Notes: generated by a model not told the origin, from the letters alone. 64,000 nucleotides of DNA from Profundibacter amoris (GCF_003544895.1 NZ_CP032125.1:186001-250000); one strand, 5' to 3'; positions 16,253 through 25,944 are shown, counted from the stretch's first letter. Translations and numbers: made by a program.

Positions 16253-18061
16253 ATGGAAAATACAACTCTCAAAACATGGCCGGAATCCGCTACCAACCTG
16301 ATCGCTGTCGCGGCAGGACGCGCACCGGCCGATACCGTTATTCGCGGCGGGAAATGGGTGAACGTCCAGTCCCGCGAAATCCTTGAAAATCATGACATTG
16401 CCATCGCCGACGGGCGGTTTGCCTATTGCGGACCGGATGCGTCGCATTGCATCGGCGAGGGCACCAAAGTGATCGAGGCCGAGGGGCGTTACATCATCCC
16501 CGGCCTGTGTGATGCGCATATGCACATCGAATCGGGCATGTTAACCCCCGCCGAATTCGCCCGCGCCGTCATCCCGCATGGCACCACGTCGATGTTCACC
16601 GACCCGCATGAAATCGCCAATGTTCTGGGCCTGCGCGGCGTGCGCCTGATGCATGACGAAGCCCTGCTGCAACCGATCAACATCTTCACCCAGATGCCCA
16701 GCTGCGCCCCCTCGGCGCCGGGTCTGGAAACCACCGGCTATGAAATCACCCCCGAAGACGTGGCCGAGGCCATGACATGGCCCGGCATCATCGGTCTGGG
16801 CGAAATGATGAACTTCCCCGGTGTGATCAATGCCGATCCGAAAATGCTGGCCGAAATCGCGGCGACCCAGAACGCCGGCAAAACCGTGGGCGGGCATTAC
16901 GCCAGCCCCGACCTTGGCCCCGCCTTCCACGCCTATGTCGCGGGCGGCCCGGCGGACGAACACGAAGGCGTTTGCGAAGCCGACGCGATTGCGCGTGTGC
17001 GTCAGGGGATGCGCAGCATGATGAGGCTGGGGTCGGCGTGGTATGACGTGGAAACACAGATCACCGCCGTGACCGAAAAGGGACTGGACCCGCGCAACTT
17101 TATCCTCTGCACCGACGACAGCCATTCCGGCACTCTGGTCAATGACGGCCACATGAACCGCGTGGTGCGCCATGCGATTGACTGTGGCTGTGAACCTTTG
17201 ATCGCGCTGCAAATGGCCACCATCAACACCGCCACCCATTTCGGGCTGGAACGCGAACTGGGGTCCATCGCACCGGGCCGCCGCGCCGATCTGATCCTGA
17301 CCTCGGACCTGAAAACCCTGCCGATTGAAACCGTGATCGCCCGTGGGGTGATTGTGGCCGAGGCGGGGGAAATCAAGGTGGACTGCCCGCATCTGGATTG
17401 GCCCGACGATGCCCGCGGCACCGTGCATCTGGGCAAACATCTGCAAGCTGCCGATTTTGAAATCAAAGCCCCCGAAGGCGCCAACGCGGTCAAGGCCAAG
17501 GTGATCGGCGTGGTTGAAAATCAGGCCCCGACCAAGGCATTGACGGCTGAGCTGGATGTGCAGGACGGGCTGGTTCTTAGTGACGAGGCAAACGATGTCT
17601 GCCAAATCGCGCTGGTTGAACGCCACCGCGCCACGGGCGAGGTGGTAAACGGCTTTGTCTCGGGCTTTGGCTATAAGGGGCGGATGGCAATGGCCAGTTC
17701 CGTTGCCCATGACAGCCACCATATGATCGTGGTCGGCACATCACGCGAGGATATGGCACTGGCCGCCAACCGTCTGGGCGAAGTTGGCGGCGGGATTACC
17801 GTCTGGCAGGACGGACGCGAGCTGGCACTGGTGCAATTGCCCATCGCTGGCCTGATGTCCGATGCCCCCGCCGTAGAAGTCGCCGCCGCCGCGCAAAAGA
17901 TGGTCGAGGCCATGGCTGCCTGCGGCTGCACCGTCAACAATGCCTATATGCAACATTCCCTTCTGGCCCTTGTGGTAATCCCCGAATTGCGGATCTCCGA
18001 TCTCGGGTTGGTGGATGTCACCAAATTTGAACTGACCGACCTGTTTGAGGATAATAAATGA
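16253..18061 (+). CDS. ade: Adenine deaminase
   Basis: A 602-aa amidohydrolase that converts adenine to hypoxanthine and ammonia. It carries the metal-binding motif DAHMHIESGML near residues 84-95, the HGTTSMFTDPHEIANVLG segment, GHYASPDL, CTDDSHSGTLV, and the family's C-terminal domain with GGGITVWQDG and MAACGCTVNNAYM. The length matches the AdeC family. Its stop overlaps the ATG of the AMP nucleosidase gene, so adenine released by that enzyme can be deaminated by its neighbour. A perfect palindrome lies upstream. Confidence 0.92.
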   Translation: MENTTLKTWPESATNLIAVAAGRAPADTVIRGGKWVNVQSREILENHDIAIADGRFAYCGPDASHCIGEGTKVIEAEGRYIIPGLCDAHMHIESGMLTPAEFARAVIPHGTTSMFTDPHEIANVLGLRGVRLMHDEALLQPINIFTQMPSCAPSAPGLETTGYEITPEDVAEAMTWPGIIGLGEMMNFPGVINADPKMLAEIAATQNAGKTVGGHYASPDLGPAFHAYVAGGPADEHEGVCEADAIARVRQGMRSMMRLGSAWYDVETQITAVTEKGLDPRNFILCTDDSHSGTLVNDGHMNRVVRHAIDCGCEPLIALQMATINTATHFGLERELGSIAPGRRADLILTSDLKTLPIETVIARGVIVAEAGEIKVDCPHLDWPDDARGTVHLGKHLQAADFEIKAPEGANAVKAKVIGVVENQAPTKALTAELDVQDGLVLSDEANDVCQIALVERHRATGEVVNGFVSGFGYKGRMAMASSVAHDSHHMIVVGTSREDMALAANRLGEVGGGITVWQDGRELALVQLPIAGLMSDAPAVEVAAAAQKMVEAMAACGCTVNNAYMQHSLLALVVIPELRISDLGLVDVTKFELTDLFEDNK

Positions 18062-19542
18062 GAAAAATAATAACAGAGACCGACACTCTGACCCCGCCCG
18101 CCATCACGACCGAGGAATTCACCGACGCCCGTGCCGCCGTTGACCGGATATGCGCGCTTTACAACACCTCGACAGAATTTCTGTGCAAGCATTTCGCCGA
18201 CACTCTTGGTGGCAAACGGCCAAAAGGGCGGATGCGGGCGTTCTACCCCGAAATCCGCATCACCACGACCAGCTATGCGCAGGTCGATACCCGCCTCAGC
18301 TTTGGCCATGTGTCCGAACCCGGCACATACGCCACCACAGTCACCCGCCCCGATCTGTTTCGTTACTATCTGGAACAGCAAATCGGCCTGCTGCTGGAAA
18401 ACCACTGTGTTCCGGTCTCTATCGGCCTGTCGCAAACCCCGATGCCGGTGCATTTCGCCGTCGCCAACGAAGCCAACGTAACCGTGCCGCAAGAGGGTGC
18501 GATGGATTTCCCCCTGCGTGATGTCTTTGACGTGCCGGACCTGTCCACTACCAACGATGATATCGTCAACGGTTTCGGCTTTGAAAACCCCGACGGCTCC
18601 GGCCCGCTGGCACCGTTTACCGCCCAGCGGATTGACTATTCTCTGGCCCGCCTGTCCCATTACACCGCCACCAAACCCGAGCATTTCCAAAATCACATCC
18701 TGTTCACCAACTACCAGTTCTATTTCGAGGAATTCGAGGCCTACGCCCGTGCCCAACTGGCCGACCCCGATAGCGGCTACACCAGCTTTGTCGGCACCGG
18801 CAATGTGGAAATAACGGACGCAGACGCCCCGATGCCGCTGCCCGCAAAACAGCCGCAAATGCCGACCTTCCATTTGAAACGCAAAGGCGGCGGCGGGATT
18901 ACCTTGGTCAATATCGGTGTCGGCCCGTCAAATGCCAAAACCGCCACCGACCATATCGCGGTGCTGCGCCCCCATGCGTGGCTGATGGTCGGCCACTGCG
19001 CGGGCCTGCGCAATTCCCAGAGCCTTGGCGATTTTGTGCTGGCCCATGCCTACCTGCGCGAGGACCACGTTCTGGATGATGACCTGCCCGTCTGGGTGCC
19101 CATCCCCGCGCTGGCCGAAATCCAGATTGCGCTGGAAACGGCTGTGGCCCAAGTGACCAAACTGGAAGGGTTCGAGTTGAAGCGCATCATGCGGACCGGC
19201 ACGGTGGCGTCACTGGACAACCGCAACTGGGAACTGCGCGATGATTCCGGCCCCGTGCAACGCCTGTCCCAGTCCCGCGCCATCGCGCTGGATATGGAAA
19301 GCGCAACAATCGCGGCCAACGGATTTCGCTTCAGGGTGCCCTATGGAACGCTGTTATGTGTCAGCGACAAACCCCTGCACGGCGAGCTGAAATTACCCGG
19401 TATGGCGTCCGATTTTTACACCACACAGGTCGCCCGCCACCTGCAAATCGGCATTTCCGCTATGGAATCCTTGCGCGAAATGCCGCTGGAACGCATCCAT
19501 TCACGCAAATTACGCAGCTTTGAAGAGACCGCTTTCCTGTAA
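18058..19542 (+). CDS. amn: AMP nucleosidase
   Basis: A 494-aa cytoplasmic enzyme that cleaves AMP to adenine and ribose 5-phosphate. An N-terminal AMP-nucleosidase domain (about residues 20-180) is followed by a phosphorylase-fold catalytic domain with VNIGVGPSNAKTATDH, MVGHCAGLRNSQ, FVLAHAYLRED and ALDMESATIAANG (the conserved Glu of nucleosidases). It is coupled to adenine deaminase by ATGA at 18058. Together they turn AMP into hypoxanthine, ammonia and ribose 5-phosphate, a purine and nitrogen recycling route. Confidence 0.92.
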   Translation: MRKIITETDTLTPPAITTEEFTDARAAVDRICALYNTSTEFLCKHFADTLGGKRPKGRMRAFYPEIRITTTSYAQVDTRLSFGHVSEPGTYATTVTRPDLFRYYLEQQIGLLLENHCVPVSIGLSQTPMPVHFAVANEANVTVPQEGAMDFPLRDVFDVPDLSTTNDDIVNGFGFENPDGSGPLAPFTAQRIDYSLARLSHYTATKPEHFQNHILFTNYQFYFEEFEAYARAQLADPDSGYTSFVGTGNVEITDADAPMPLPAKQPQMPTFHLKRKGGGGITLVNIGVGPSNAKTATDHIAVLRPHAWLMVGHCAGLRNSQSLGDFVLAHAYLREDHVLDDDLPVWVPIPALAEIQIALETAVAQVTKLEGFELKRIMRTGTVASLDNRNWELRDDSGPVQRLSQSRAIALDMESATIAANGFRFRVPYGTLLCVSDKPLHGELKLPGMASDFYTTQVARHLQIGISAMESLREMPLERIHSRKLRSFEETAFL

Positions 19543-19583
19543 TTTCGCCTGAAACCAGATAAAATCGGCAAAAAAAGGGGAAA

Positions 19584-19606
19584 AGGCACAGCTAATCGTT
19601 GTGCCT
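19584..19606. other. Hairpin between amn and the HU gene
   Basis: AGGCACA (19584-19590) pairs exactly with TGTGCCT (19600-19606) across a 9-base loop. It is 42 bp after amn and 72 bp before the HU gene. Without a T-run it may be a weak terminator for amn or a site in the HU control region. Confidence 0.4.
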
Positions 19607-19677
19607 GCCCCCAACATTCAGTTAAATACGCCCAATGAGGCCCAAGATAACGCGGGCAGAACAAGGAGACCTGTAAA

Positions 19678-19968
19678 ATGGCGACGAAACCAATGACCAA
19701 GACCCAACTTGTAGCCGCTCTGGCCGAAGAAATGGGCACAGACAAGAAATCGGCATCCGGCGCGCTGGATGCGATCATTGCGATCATCACCCGTGAAGTT
19801 TCCGGCGGTGGTGCAGTAACTCTGCCCGGCGTTGGCAAAATCTATTGCCGCGAGCGCCCCGAGCGCATGGTGCGCAACCCCGCCACTGGCGAGCAGCTGA
19901 AAAAAGCTGCCGACAAAATTGTCAAAATGACAATCGCCAAGGCGCTGAAAGACAGCGTAAACGGCTAA
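19678..19968 (+). CDS. HU-family DNA-binding protein
   Basis: A 96-aa nucleoid protein with the HU/IHF fold: helix start KTQLVAALAEEMG, DAIIAIITREV, the LPGVGKIYCRERPERMVRNPATGE arm region and the closing KIVKMTIAKALKDSVN helix. The arm has RNPATGE in place of the usual RNPQTGE. HU dimers bend and package DNA. The site AAGGAG lies upstream of the ATG. It is monocistronic, with a strong terminator after it. Confidence 0.92.
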   Translation: MATKPMTKTQLVAALAEEMGTDKKSASGALDAIIAIITREVSGGGAVTLPGVGKIYCRERPERMVRNPATGEQLKKAADKIVKMTIAKALKDSVNG

Positions 19969-20004
19969 TATCCTGCGGGCCTTGCGCCTGAATGGAAAAC
20001 CGAT

Positions 20005-20032
20005 AGGGTCGCCCGACGGGGCGGCCCTTTTT
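20005..20032 (+). terminator. Rho-independent terminator after the HU gene
   Basis: AGGGTCGCCC (20005-20014) pairs with GGGCGGCCCT (20019-20028) with one G-T pair and a 4-base loop, followed by TTTTT ending at 20032. It lies just upstream of the EamA transporter gene. Confidence 0.85.
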
Positions 20033-20046
20033 CGTGGGACACAGGA

Positions 20047-20916
20047 ATGGACATTCGCGCAATCTTTATGGGGCTTAGCTTTGCCTTTATCTGGTCGTCG
20101 GCCTTTTCCTCGGCGCGGATCATCGTGGCCAACGCCCCGCCGCTGGCCTCGCTTTCGCTGCGGTTTTTCATCTCGGGTATTCTGGGTGTGATGCTTGCGC
20201 GACTGATGGGCCAGACATGGCAACTGACCCGCGACCAGTGGCGCGCGACCTTCATTTTCGGCCTGTGCCAGAACGCGCTGTATCTGGGGCTGTTTTTCTA
20301 CGCCATGCAAACCATTGAGGCCTCGCTTGCCTCGATCATCGCTTCGGTTATGCCGCTGATGGTCGCATTTGCCGGTTGGGTGTTTTACCGTGACAGGCTA
20401 CAGCCGATTGCCGTTCTGGGCCTGATCGCAGGCATGATCGGGGTGGTAATCATCATGGGGTCGCGTATCAACGGCGGGGTCGACATGTTCGGCATCGGGT
20501 TATGCGTGATCGGCACCATCGCGCTGACCATCGCCACCCTGTCCATGCGTGGGGCCTCCAGCGGCGGCAATCTGATGATGATTGTGGGTTTGCAGATGTT
20601 CGTCGGGGCGGCGTTCTTGGCCGTGGCCTCGCTGTTTCTGGAAACCATACAGGTCAATCCTACATGGCCGCTGGTGCTGGCATTCATATACACCACCCTT
20701 GCGCCAGGCCTGCTGGCCACATGGATCTGGTTCGCGCTGGTTGCGCGGATCGGGGCGGTGCGCGCCGCCACCTTCCATTTCCTGAACCCGTTTTTCGGCG
20801 TGGCGATCGCGGCCTTTTTGTTGGGCGAAAAGATAGGTCTGATGGATGTGCTGGGCGTGGCGATCATTGCAGGCGGGATACTGGCGGTGCAGCTTTCCAA
20901 ACAAACCGCTGCATAA
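20047..20916 (+). CDS. EamA/DMT-family transporter
   Basis: A 289-aa inner-membrane protein with ten predicted helices in two EamA repeats (about residues 5-135 and 148-285). Typical segments are FAFIWSSAFSSARI in helix 1, FFYAMQTIEASLASIIASVMPLMVA, and HFLNPFFGVAIAAFLLGEKIG near the end. Members export amino acids or other small metabolites; the substrate cannot be told. It begins 15 bp after the HU terminator, with little space for its own promoter, so some expression may come by read-through. Confidence 0.85.
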   Translation: MDIRAIFMGLSFAFIWSSAFSSARIIVANAPPLASLSLRFFISGILGVMLARLMGQTWQLTRDQWRATFIFGLCQNALYLGLFFYAMQTIEASLASIIASVMPLMVAFAGWVFYRDRLQPIAVLGLIAGMIGVVIIMGSRINGGVDMFGIGLCVIGTIALTIATLSMRGASSGGNLMMIVGLQMFVGAAFLAVASLFLETIQVNPTWPLVLAFIYTTLAPGLLATWIWFALVARIGAVRAATFHFLNPFFGVAIAAFLLGEKIGLMDVLGVAIIAGGILAVQLSKQTAA

Positions 20917-21012
20917 GCCAACAATCCTCCCGCCCACAAATCTAAATCAGGGTTTCTTTTTCGCATAAATATCCCCGCCGGAAGCATAAGGTTTTCCGCG
21001 GCGGGGTTAGGC

Positions 21013-22002
21013 TCAGGATGTGGTCGCTGCCGTAACCGGTTCAGGTGTTTTCTTCCCCCCGACCCAACCCGCCGCCTTTTCCGCCAGCTTCCCGAATTTG
21101 GCCGAGGCCCCATCCAGTTTCGCAGTCCATTCAGGCTTGGGTTCCTGCCCCTCGGTCACCTTGAAGTACGCCTGCAACAGACAGGCAATGGCAAAGGGTT
21201 CGATCAATGCCACCTTGGCCGCCCAGGCAAACAGAATGGCAAAGACAAACCCACCCGCCGAAACCGCACTGGGCATCAGGTAAACAATGGCACCGGCAGG
21301 GGCCAGCATCAGCAGGAACACCACAAAGGCCAGCGCATAGGAAATGACCGTGATCCACGCGGCATTGACCAGCATCGGTTTGGCGTTCTGCCCGTATAGA
21401 ACCACCGCATCCCGCGCCGTTTCCCAGGGGTTTTCCGAACGGGTGCGGAAAATCTGTGCAAGGATCACCTCGTCAATCAGCCCCACGGCAACCCGCAGGA
21501 ACGCCCGCACCACACCCATGATATTGTCCAGCACCGGAATCGGCAGGAATGATGCGATGCCTTGTATCAATCCGGTAATCGCCCGCAGCACGCCTTTGAC
21601 CAGTTGATCGACCGCAAACAGGATCGAGGATTGGCCGAACCGCTCCTTGACCATCGCCTGCGCATAGGCGATCTGCCCTTTGCCATCGGGCAATTCGCGC
21701 CCTTCCAGCAGTTCCACCATCACCGCGATATGACCGGCCTTGACCATATACAGGATATATTCGCGCAGGAAATAGATCACACCGGCCGTCAGGGCAAAGC
21801 CCAGCCCGCCGCCCCACAGGGTGGCCGAGGCCCGAAAATCCGCATCCCCCATCGCGCCAACGCCCCAGCCAATGCCGGCACCTGTGCCGGTAACAATTAC
21901 ATAGGCGGCGGCTATGCCGAAATAGACCGCCATACGGAATAAAATAAACGGTGCGGTTTTGCGCATCAGACGCATGGATACACCAAAAGAAAAATCGGCC
22001 AT
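21013..22002 (-). CDS. Uncharacterised 329-aa membrane protein
   Basis: I do not recognise a specific family with confidence. It has about five or six hydrophobic segments (near residues 17-45, 60-80, 135-160, 205-235, 240-270), a SENPWETARDAVVLYGQNAK motif in the middle and a soluble Lys/Ala-rich end. No enzymatic motif is visible. An AGGAG site lies 7 bases before the ATG, preceded by a short leader hairpin (CCTGAAA at 22012-22018 with TTTCAGG at 22025-22031). It lies downstream of aroC on the same strand, 85 bp away. A transporter-like role is possible but not supported. Confidence 0.65.
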   Translation of the reverse strand: MADFSFGVSMRLMRKTAPFILFRMAVYFGIAAAYVIVTGTGAGIGWGVGAMGDADFRASATLWGGGLGFALTAGVIYFLREYILYMVKAGHIAVMVELLEGRELPDGKGQIAYAQAMVKERFGQSSILFAVDQLVKGVLRAITGLIQGIASFLPIPVLDNIMGVVRAFLRVAVGLIDEVILAQIFRTRSENPWETARDAVVLYGQNAKPMLVNAAWITVISYALAFVVFLLMLAPAGAIVYLMPSAVSAGGFVFAILFAWAAKVALIEPFAIACLLQAYFKVTEGQEPKPEWTAKLDGASAKFGKLAEKAAGWVGGKKTPEPVTAATTS

Positions 22003-22086
22003 AATAAAACTCCTGAAAATAAACTTTCAGGTAAAGGCCTAGCAGATATGGAAAACCGGAACAGGTAGGTAAAACCTGACCCAGAG

Positions 22087-23187
22087 TCAGCCAATCTGCC
22101 CACCGCCATCACCCACCTGACCGCGGTGCAGTAACAGATGGTCCAGCAGCACACAGGCCATCATCGCCTCGCCCACCGGCACGGCGCGGATGCCGACGCA
22201 GGGATCGTGGCGGCCTTTGGTGATGATCTCGGTATCCTTGCCGGATTTGGTGATGGTCTTGCGCGGGGTCAGGATGGACGACGTGGGTTTCACCGCAAAG
22301 CGCACCACCACGTCCTGCCCGGTGGAGATACCCCCCAGAATGCCGCCCGCGTGGTTGGAGCTGAAAACCGGCCCGTCCGGCCCTATGGTGATCTCGTCTG
22401 CGTTTTCCTCGCCGGTCAGAACGGCGGCCCCCATGCCTTCGCCGATCTCGACACCCTTGACGGCATTGATCGACATCATCGCGGCGGCCAGATCGGTGTC
22501 CAGCTTGCCATAAACCGGCGCGCCCAGACCGGCGGGCAGGCCACGGGCGACCACCTCGACCACTGCACCGACCGAACTGCCGGATTTGCGCAAGCCGTCC
22601 AGATAGGCGGCCCATTCCTCGGCGGCATCCGCATCCGGCACCCAGAAGGGGTTGCGTGAAATCTCGTCCAGATCAAACCGCGACCGGTCAATTGCCAATG
22701 GTCCCATTTGTACCATATAGCCGGTGATTTGTACGTTTGGTGCCAAAACCGCCAGTGCCGCCCGCGCCAACCCGCCCGCCGCCACCCGCGCCGCCGTTTC
22801 CCGCGCCGAGGACCGCCCGCCGCCGCGATAGTCGCGGATGCCGTATTTCTGCCAATAGGTAATATCGGCATGACCGGGGCGGAATTTTTCGGCAATCTCG
22901 CCGTAATCCTTCGAGCGCTGATCGGTGTTTTCGATCATCAACTGCACCGGTGTGCCGGTGGTTTTCCCCTCGAAAACCCCCGACAGGATCCGCACCTGAT
23001 CCGGCTCGCGCCGCTGGGTGGTATATTTGTTCTGCCCCGGTTTGCGCATATCCATCCAGTGCTGCAACATCGCCTCGGTCACCGGCACATTCGGCGGGCA
23101 GCCGTCCACCGTCGCCCCCAGCGCGGGACCGTGGCTTTCGCCCCATGTGGTGACGCGAAACAGATGGCCGAAAGTGTTGATGCTCAT
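22087..23187 (-). CDS. aroC: Chorismate synthase
   Basis: A 366-aa enzyme of the shikimate pathway that removes phosphate from 5-enolpyruvylshikimate 3-phosphate to give chorismate using reduced FMN. Diagnostic segments are [17 protein letters not shown] near the start, [66 protein letters not shown] and FAVKPTSSI. The start at 23187 gives the standard [21 protein letters not shown] terminus; an 18-residue upstream extension is not conserved in type. It is divergent from the thiamine operon. Confidence 0.95.
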   Translation of the reverse strand: MSINTFGHLFRVTTWGESHGPALGATVDGCPPNVPVTEAMLQHWMDMRKPGQNKYTTQRREPDQVRILSGVFEGKTTGTPVQLMIENTDQRSKDYGEIAEKFRPGHADITYWQKYGIRDYRGGGRSSARETAARVAAGGLARAALAVLAPNVQITGYMVQMGPLAIDRSRFDLDEISRNPFWVPDADAAEEWAAYLDGLRKSGSSVGAVVEVVARGLPAGLGAPVYGKLDTDLAAAMMSINAVKGVEIGEGMGAAVLTGEENADEITIGPDGPVFSSNHAGGILGGISTGQDVVVRFAVKPTSSILTPRKTITKSGKDTEIITKGRHDPCVGIRAVPVGEAMMACVLLDHLLLHRGQVGDGGGQIG

Positions 23188-23288
23188 CAATGATGCTCCT
23201 TTTGTTCTTATGCGTGTAACGCCCGCATGGCGCTGCCTCAAGGGATTTTGCCTTGCCAGCGGGGAAAACGGGGCATAGATGTGGGATT

Positions 23289-23370
23289 ACCTCGGGGAGC
23301 CTTTACTGGCTGAGACGCGAATTCGCGGACCCGTTGAACCTGAACCGGTTAGGACCGGCGGAGGGAAGGT
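23289..23370 (+). promoter_or_regulatory. TPP riboswitch (THI element)
   Basis: The aptamer has all core parts in order: CTCGGGGAGCC, the conserved CTGAGA, a variable stem, ACCCGTTGAACCTG, and GGACCGGCGGAGGGAA. ACCT (23289-23292) and AGGT (23367-23370) can close stem P1. It lies directly upstream of thiBPQ and would switch off thiamine uptake when thiamine pyrophosphate is abundant. Confidence 0.95.
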
Positions 23371-23376
23371 TTTGGA

Positions 23377-23417
23377 ATTCTCCACCTTTGCCCCGCCCGC
23401 CTGCATAGATGGAGAAT
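23377..23417 (+). promoter_or_regulatory. Ribosome-site sequestering stem of the TPP riboswitch
   Basis: ATTCTCCA (23377-23384) is exactly complementary to TGGAGAAT (23410-23417), which contains the GGAGA ribosome site of thiB. There is no terminator hairpin with a T-run, so the expression platform looks translational: this stem can hide the site when TPP is bound. The pairing is seen; the switching is inferred. Confidence 0.65.
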
Positions 23418-23422
23418 GAAAG

Positions 23423-24409
23423 ATGAAGACATCCATATTTGCTGCGGGATTTTGCGTGCTCGCCAGCGTGGCCACCGCAGAAACCCCTGTTTTGACAGTA
23501 TATACCTACGACAGTTTCGTATCCGACTGGGGCCCCGGCCCGGCTGTGGAAAAGGCGTTCGAGGCGACCTGCGGCTGTGATCTGCAATTCGTCGGCGCGG
23601 GTGACGGAGCGGCTTTGTTGGCCCGCATCCGGCTGGAAGGCGCGCGCACCAAGGCCGATGTGGTGCTGGGGCTGGATACCAACCTGACAGCAACGGCGGC
23701 TGAAACCGGCCTGTTTGCCCCATCCGGCATCCGTGCGAATTACGATCTGCCCGTGGCATGGGAGGACACAACATTCGTGCCCTATGACTGGGGCTATTTC
23801 GCCTTTGTCTATGACAAAACCAAACTGGCCACCCCGCCCAAAGGTTTCAAAGCGCTGGCGGCATCGGACCTGAAGATCGTCATTCAGGACCCGCGGTCCT
23901 CGACCCCCGGTCTGGGGCTGTTGCTGTGGGTGAAAGACGCCTACGGAGACGAGGCACCGATGATCTGGGAAGATCTGTCGGACAACATCGTCACCGTCAC
24001 CAAGGGCTGGTCCGAAGCCTACGGCATGTTCCTTGAGGGCGAGGCCGATATGGTGCTGTCCTATACCACCTCGCCGGCCTACCACCTGATTGCCGAACAG
24101 GACGACACCAAGGCAGCCGCCCCCTTTGCCGAGGGCCATTACATGCAGATCGAGGTTGCCGCAAAACTGGCCGGAACCGGTCAGCCGGAACTGGCAGACA
24201 AATTCCTGCAATTCATGGTGTCGGACGGGTTCCAGTCGATTATCCCGACGACCAACTGGATGTATCCGGCCATCACGCCGGCAGATGGTTTGCCGGACGG
24301 TTTTGAAACCCTGATCACACCGGCCAAATCGCTGTTGGTTCCGGCCGGTCAGGCGGATGCGTTGCGCGATGCGGCGCTGGCTGAATGGCTGACCGCGCTT
24401 TCAAAATAA
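23423..24409 (+). CDS. thiB: Thiamine ABC transporter, periplasmic binding protein
   Basis: A 328-aa exported protein that captures thiamine or its phosphates. The signal peptide covers about residues 1-19 (ending ATA). The mature start LTVYTYDSFVSDWGPGPAVEKAFE matches ThiB, as do DVVLGLDTNL, VPYDWGYFAFVYD, DPRSSTPGLGLLLWV and LSYTTSPAYH. The Cys pair in EATCGCDL resembles other ThiB proteins. It follows the TPP riboswitch, and its 3' end overlaps the permease gene by 25 bases. Confidence 0.93.
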   Translation: MKTSIFAAGFCVLASVATAETPVLTVYTYDSFVSDWGPGPAVEKAFEATCGCDLQFVGAGDGAALLARIRLEGARTKADVVLGLDTNLTATAAETGLFAPSGIRANYDLPVAWEDTTFVPYDWGYFAFVYDKTKLATPPKGFKALAASDLKIVIQDPRSSTPGLGLLLWVKDAYGDEAPMIWEDLSDNIVTVTKGWSEAYGMFLEGEADMVLSYTTSPAYHLIAEQDDTKAAAPFAEGHYMQIEVAAKLAGTGQPELADKFLQFMVSDGFQSIIPTTNWMYPAITPADGLPDGFETLITPAKSLLVPAGQADALRDAALAEWLTALSK

Positions 24410-25944
24410 CCCCTTTGATCCGGGCCGGTTTCGGGGCTGTTCTGCTCTTGCTGGCCCTGATCATCGTGCCGCTTGCGGCCCTGTTGTGGCGGGCCGAGAC
24501 GCCTGCGGCATTGGGCGCGGCGGATTGGGCAGCGGTGCGGTTCACCCTGCTGCAAGCCGCGATCTCGGCGGGCATCAGCGTGGGGTTGGCCGTGCCGGTA
24601 GCCCGCGCCCTGGCGCGGCGGCGGTTTGTCGGGCGGGGTTTGCTGATCACCCTGCTGGGCGCGCCGTTCATCCTGCCGGTGATCGTCGCCGTTCTGGGCC
24701 TGCTGGCAGTGTTCGGGCGCAGCGGTATCCTCAGCACAATGTTGGGCTGGATCGGCCTGCCGCCGGTGCATATCTATGGTTTGCACGGGGTGGTGTTGGC
24801 GCATGTGTTTTTCAATCTGCCGCTGGCAACACGCCTAATTCTGCAAGGCTGGCTGGCGATACCGGCGGAACGGTTCCGGCTGGCGGCATCATTGGGGTTC
24901 GGGTCGCGCGATGTGGCGCGGGTGCTGGAATATCCGATGTTGCGCAGCACCCTGCCGGGCGCGTTCATGGTGATATTCCTGATCTGCATGACCAGCTTTG
25001 CCGTGGTTCTGGCGCTGGGCGGCGGGCCGAAGGCCACCACGGTGGAGCTGGCGATCTATCAGGCGTTCCGGTTCGATTTCGATCTTGGCCGCGCGGCGCT
25101 GCTGGCGGGGTTGCAATTCACCTTGGGGGCCATTGCCGCCGGGGTGATGTTGCGGGTCTCGGTGCCGTCAACGATGGGCGGGGGGCTGGACCGGACGGTC
25201 GAGCGCTGGGATGTTTCGGCGGGTTGGCGGGATGCGCTGTTGCTGGGGGCGGTCGCTCTGTTCCTGATTGTGCCGCTGGGGATGATCCTGATGGACGGGT
25301 TGCCCTATGTGTTTTCCCTGCCCACAAGCGTCTATCAGGCGGCGGGGCGGTCGCTGGCAGTGGCGATGGTGTCGATGGTGATCAGCACGGGGCTGGCGTT
25401 GTTGCTGGCGCTGCTGGTGGTGCGGTTGCGCCGTGGCGCGTTGCTGGTGGAAAGCATAGGCTATATCACGCTGGCTGCGTCGCCTTTGGTGATCGGCGCG
25501 GGGCTGTTCATCGTGCTGTTTCCGCTGACCGATCCGGTGGCGCTGGCGCTGCCCGTCACCGCCCTTGTCAACGCGGTGATGAGCCTGCCCTTTGCCCTGC
25601 GCACCCTTGTGCCGGCGGTGCGCGATGTCGAGGGCACTTACGGGCGGTTGGCCGATAGTCTGGCGATGACCGGCTGGGTGCGGATGCGGCTGGTGATGTG
25701 GCCACGCCTGCGCCGCCCGCTGGGGTTTTCAGCAGGGTTGGCGGCGGCGTTGTCGATGGGGGATCTGGGGGTGATTGCCTTGTTTTCCGACCCGAACGGC
25801 GCGACATTGCCGTTGCAGATGTATCGCCTGATGGCCGCTTACCGGATGGATCAGGCGGCAGGGGCGGCGGTGTTGTTGCTGGGCATGTCGCTGCTGTTAT
25901 TCTGGGTTTTTGATCGCGGAGGACGCGCGGATGCTGACGTTTGA
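24385..25944 (+). CDS. thiP: Thiamine ABC transporter, permease
   Basis: A 519-aa inner-membrane protein with about twelve helices, formed by two fused permease modules (about residues 45-260 and 310-510). Each has an EAA-like loop: the first around AERFRLAASLGFGSRDVARVLEYP, the second around YGRLADSLAMTGWVRMRLVMWPRLRRP, both contacting the ATPase. The ATG at 24385 lies inside the end of thiB, a usual overlap in this operon. Confidence 0.92.
   Translation: MADRAFKITPLIRAGFGAVLLLLALIIVPLAALLWRAETPAALGAADWAAVRFTLLQAAISAGISVGLAVPVARALARRRFVGRGLLITLLGAPFILPVIVAVLGLLAVFGRSGILSTMLGWIGLPPVHIYGLHGVVLAHVFFNLPLATRLILQGWLAIPAERFRLAASLGFGSRDVARVLEYPMLRSTLPGAFMVIFLICMTSFAVVLALGGGPKATTVELAIYQAFRFDFDLGRAALLAGLQFTLGAIAAGVMLRVSVPSTMGGGLDRTVERWDVSAGWRDALLLGAVALFLIVPLGMILMDGLPYVFSLPTSVYQAAGRSLAVAMVSMVISTGLALLLALLVVRLRRGALLVESIGYITLAASPLVIGAGLFIVLFPLTDPVALALPVTALVNAVMSLPFALRTLVPAVRDVEGTYGRLADSLAMTGWVRMRLVMWPRLRRPLGFSAGLAAALSMGDLGVIALFSDPNGATLPLQMYRLMAAYRMDQAAGAAVLLLGMSLLLFWVFDRGGRADADV

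Noticed and set aside
16541-17722. A 393-codon minus-strand open frame
   Set aside because: It is antisense to adenine deaminase and has His-rich shadow composition.
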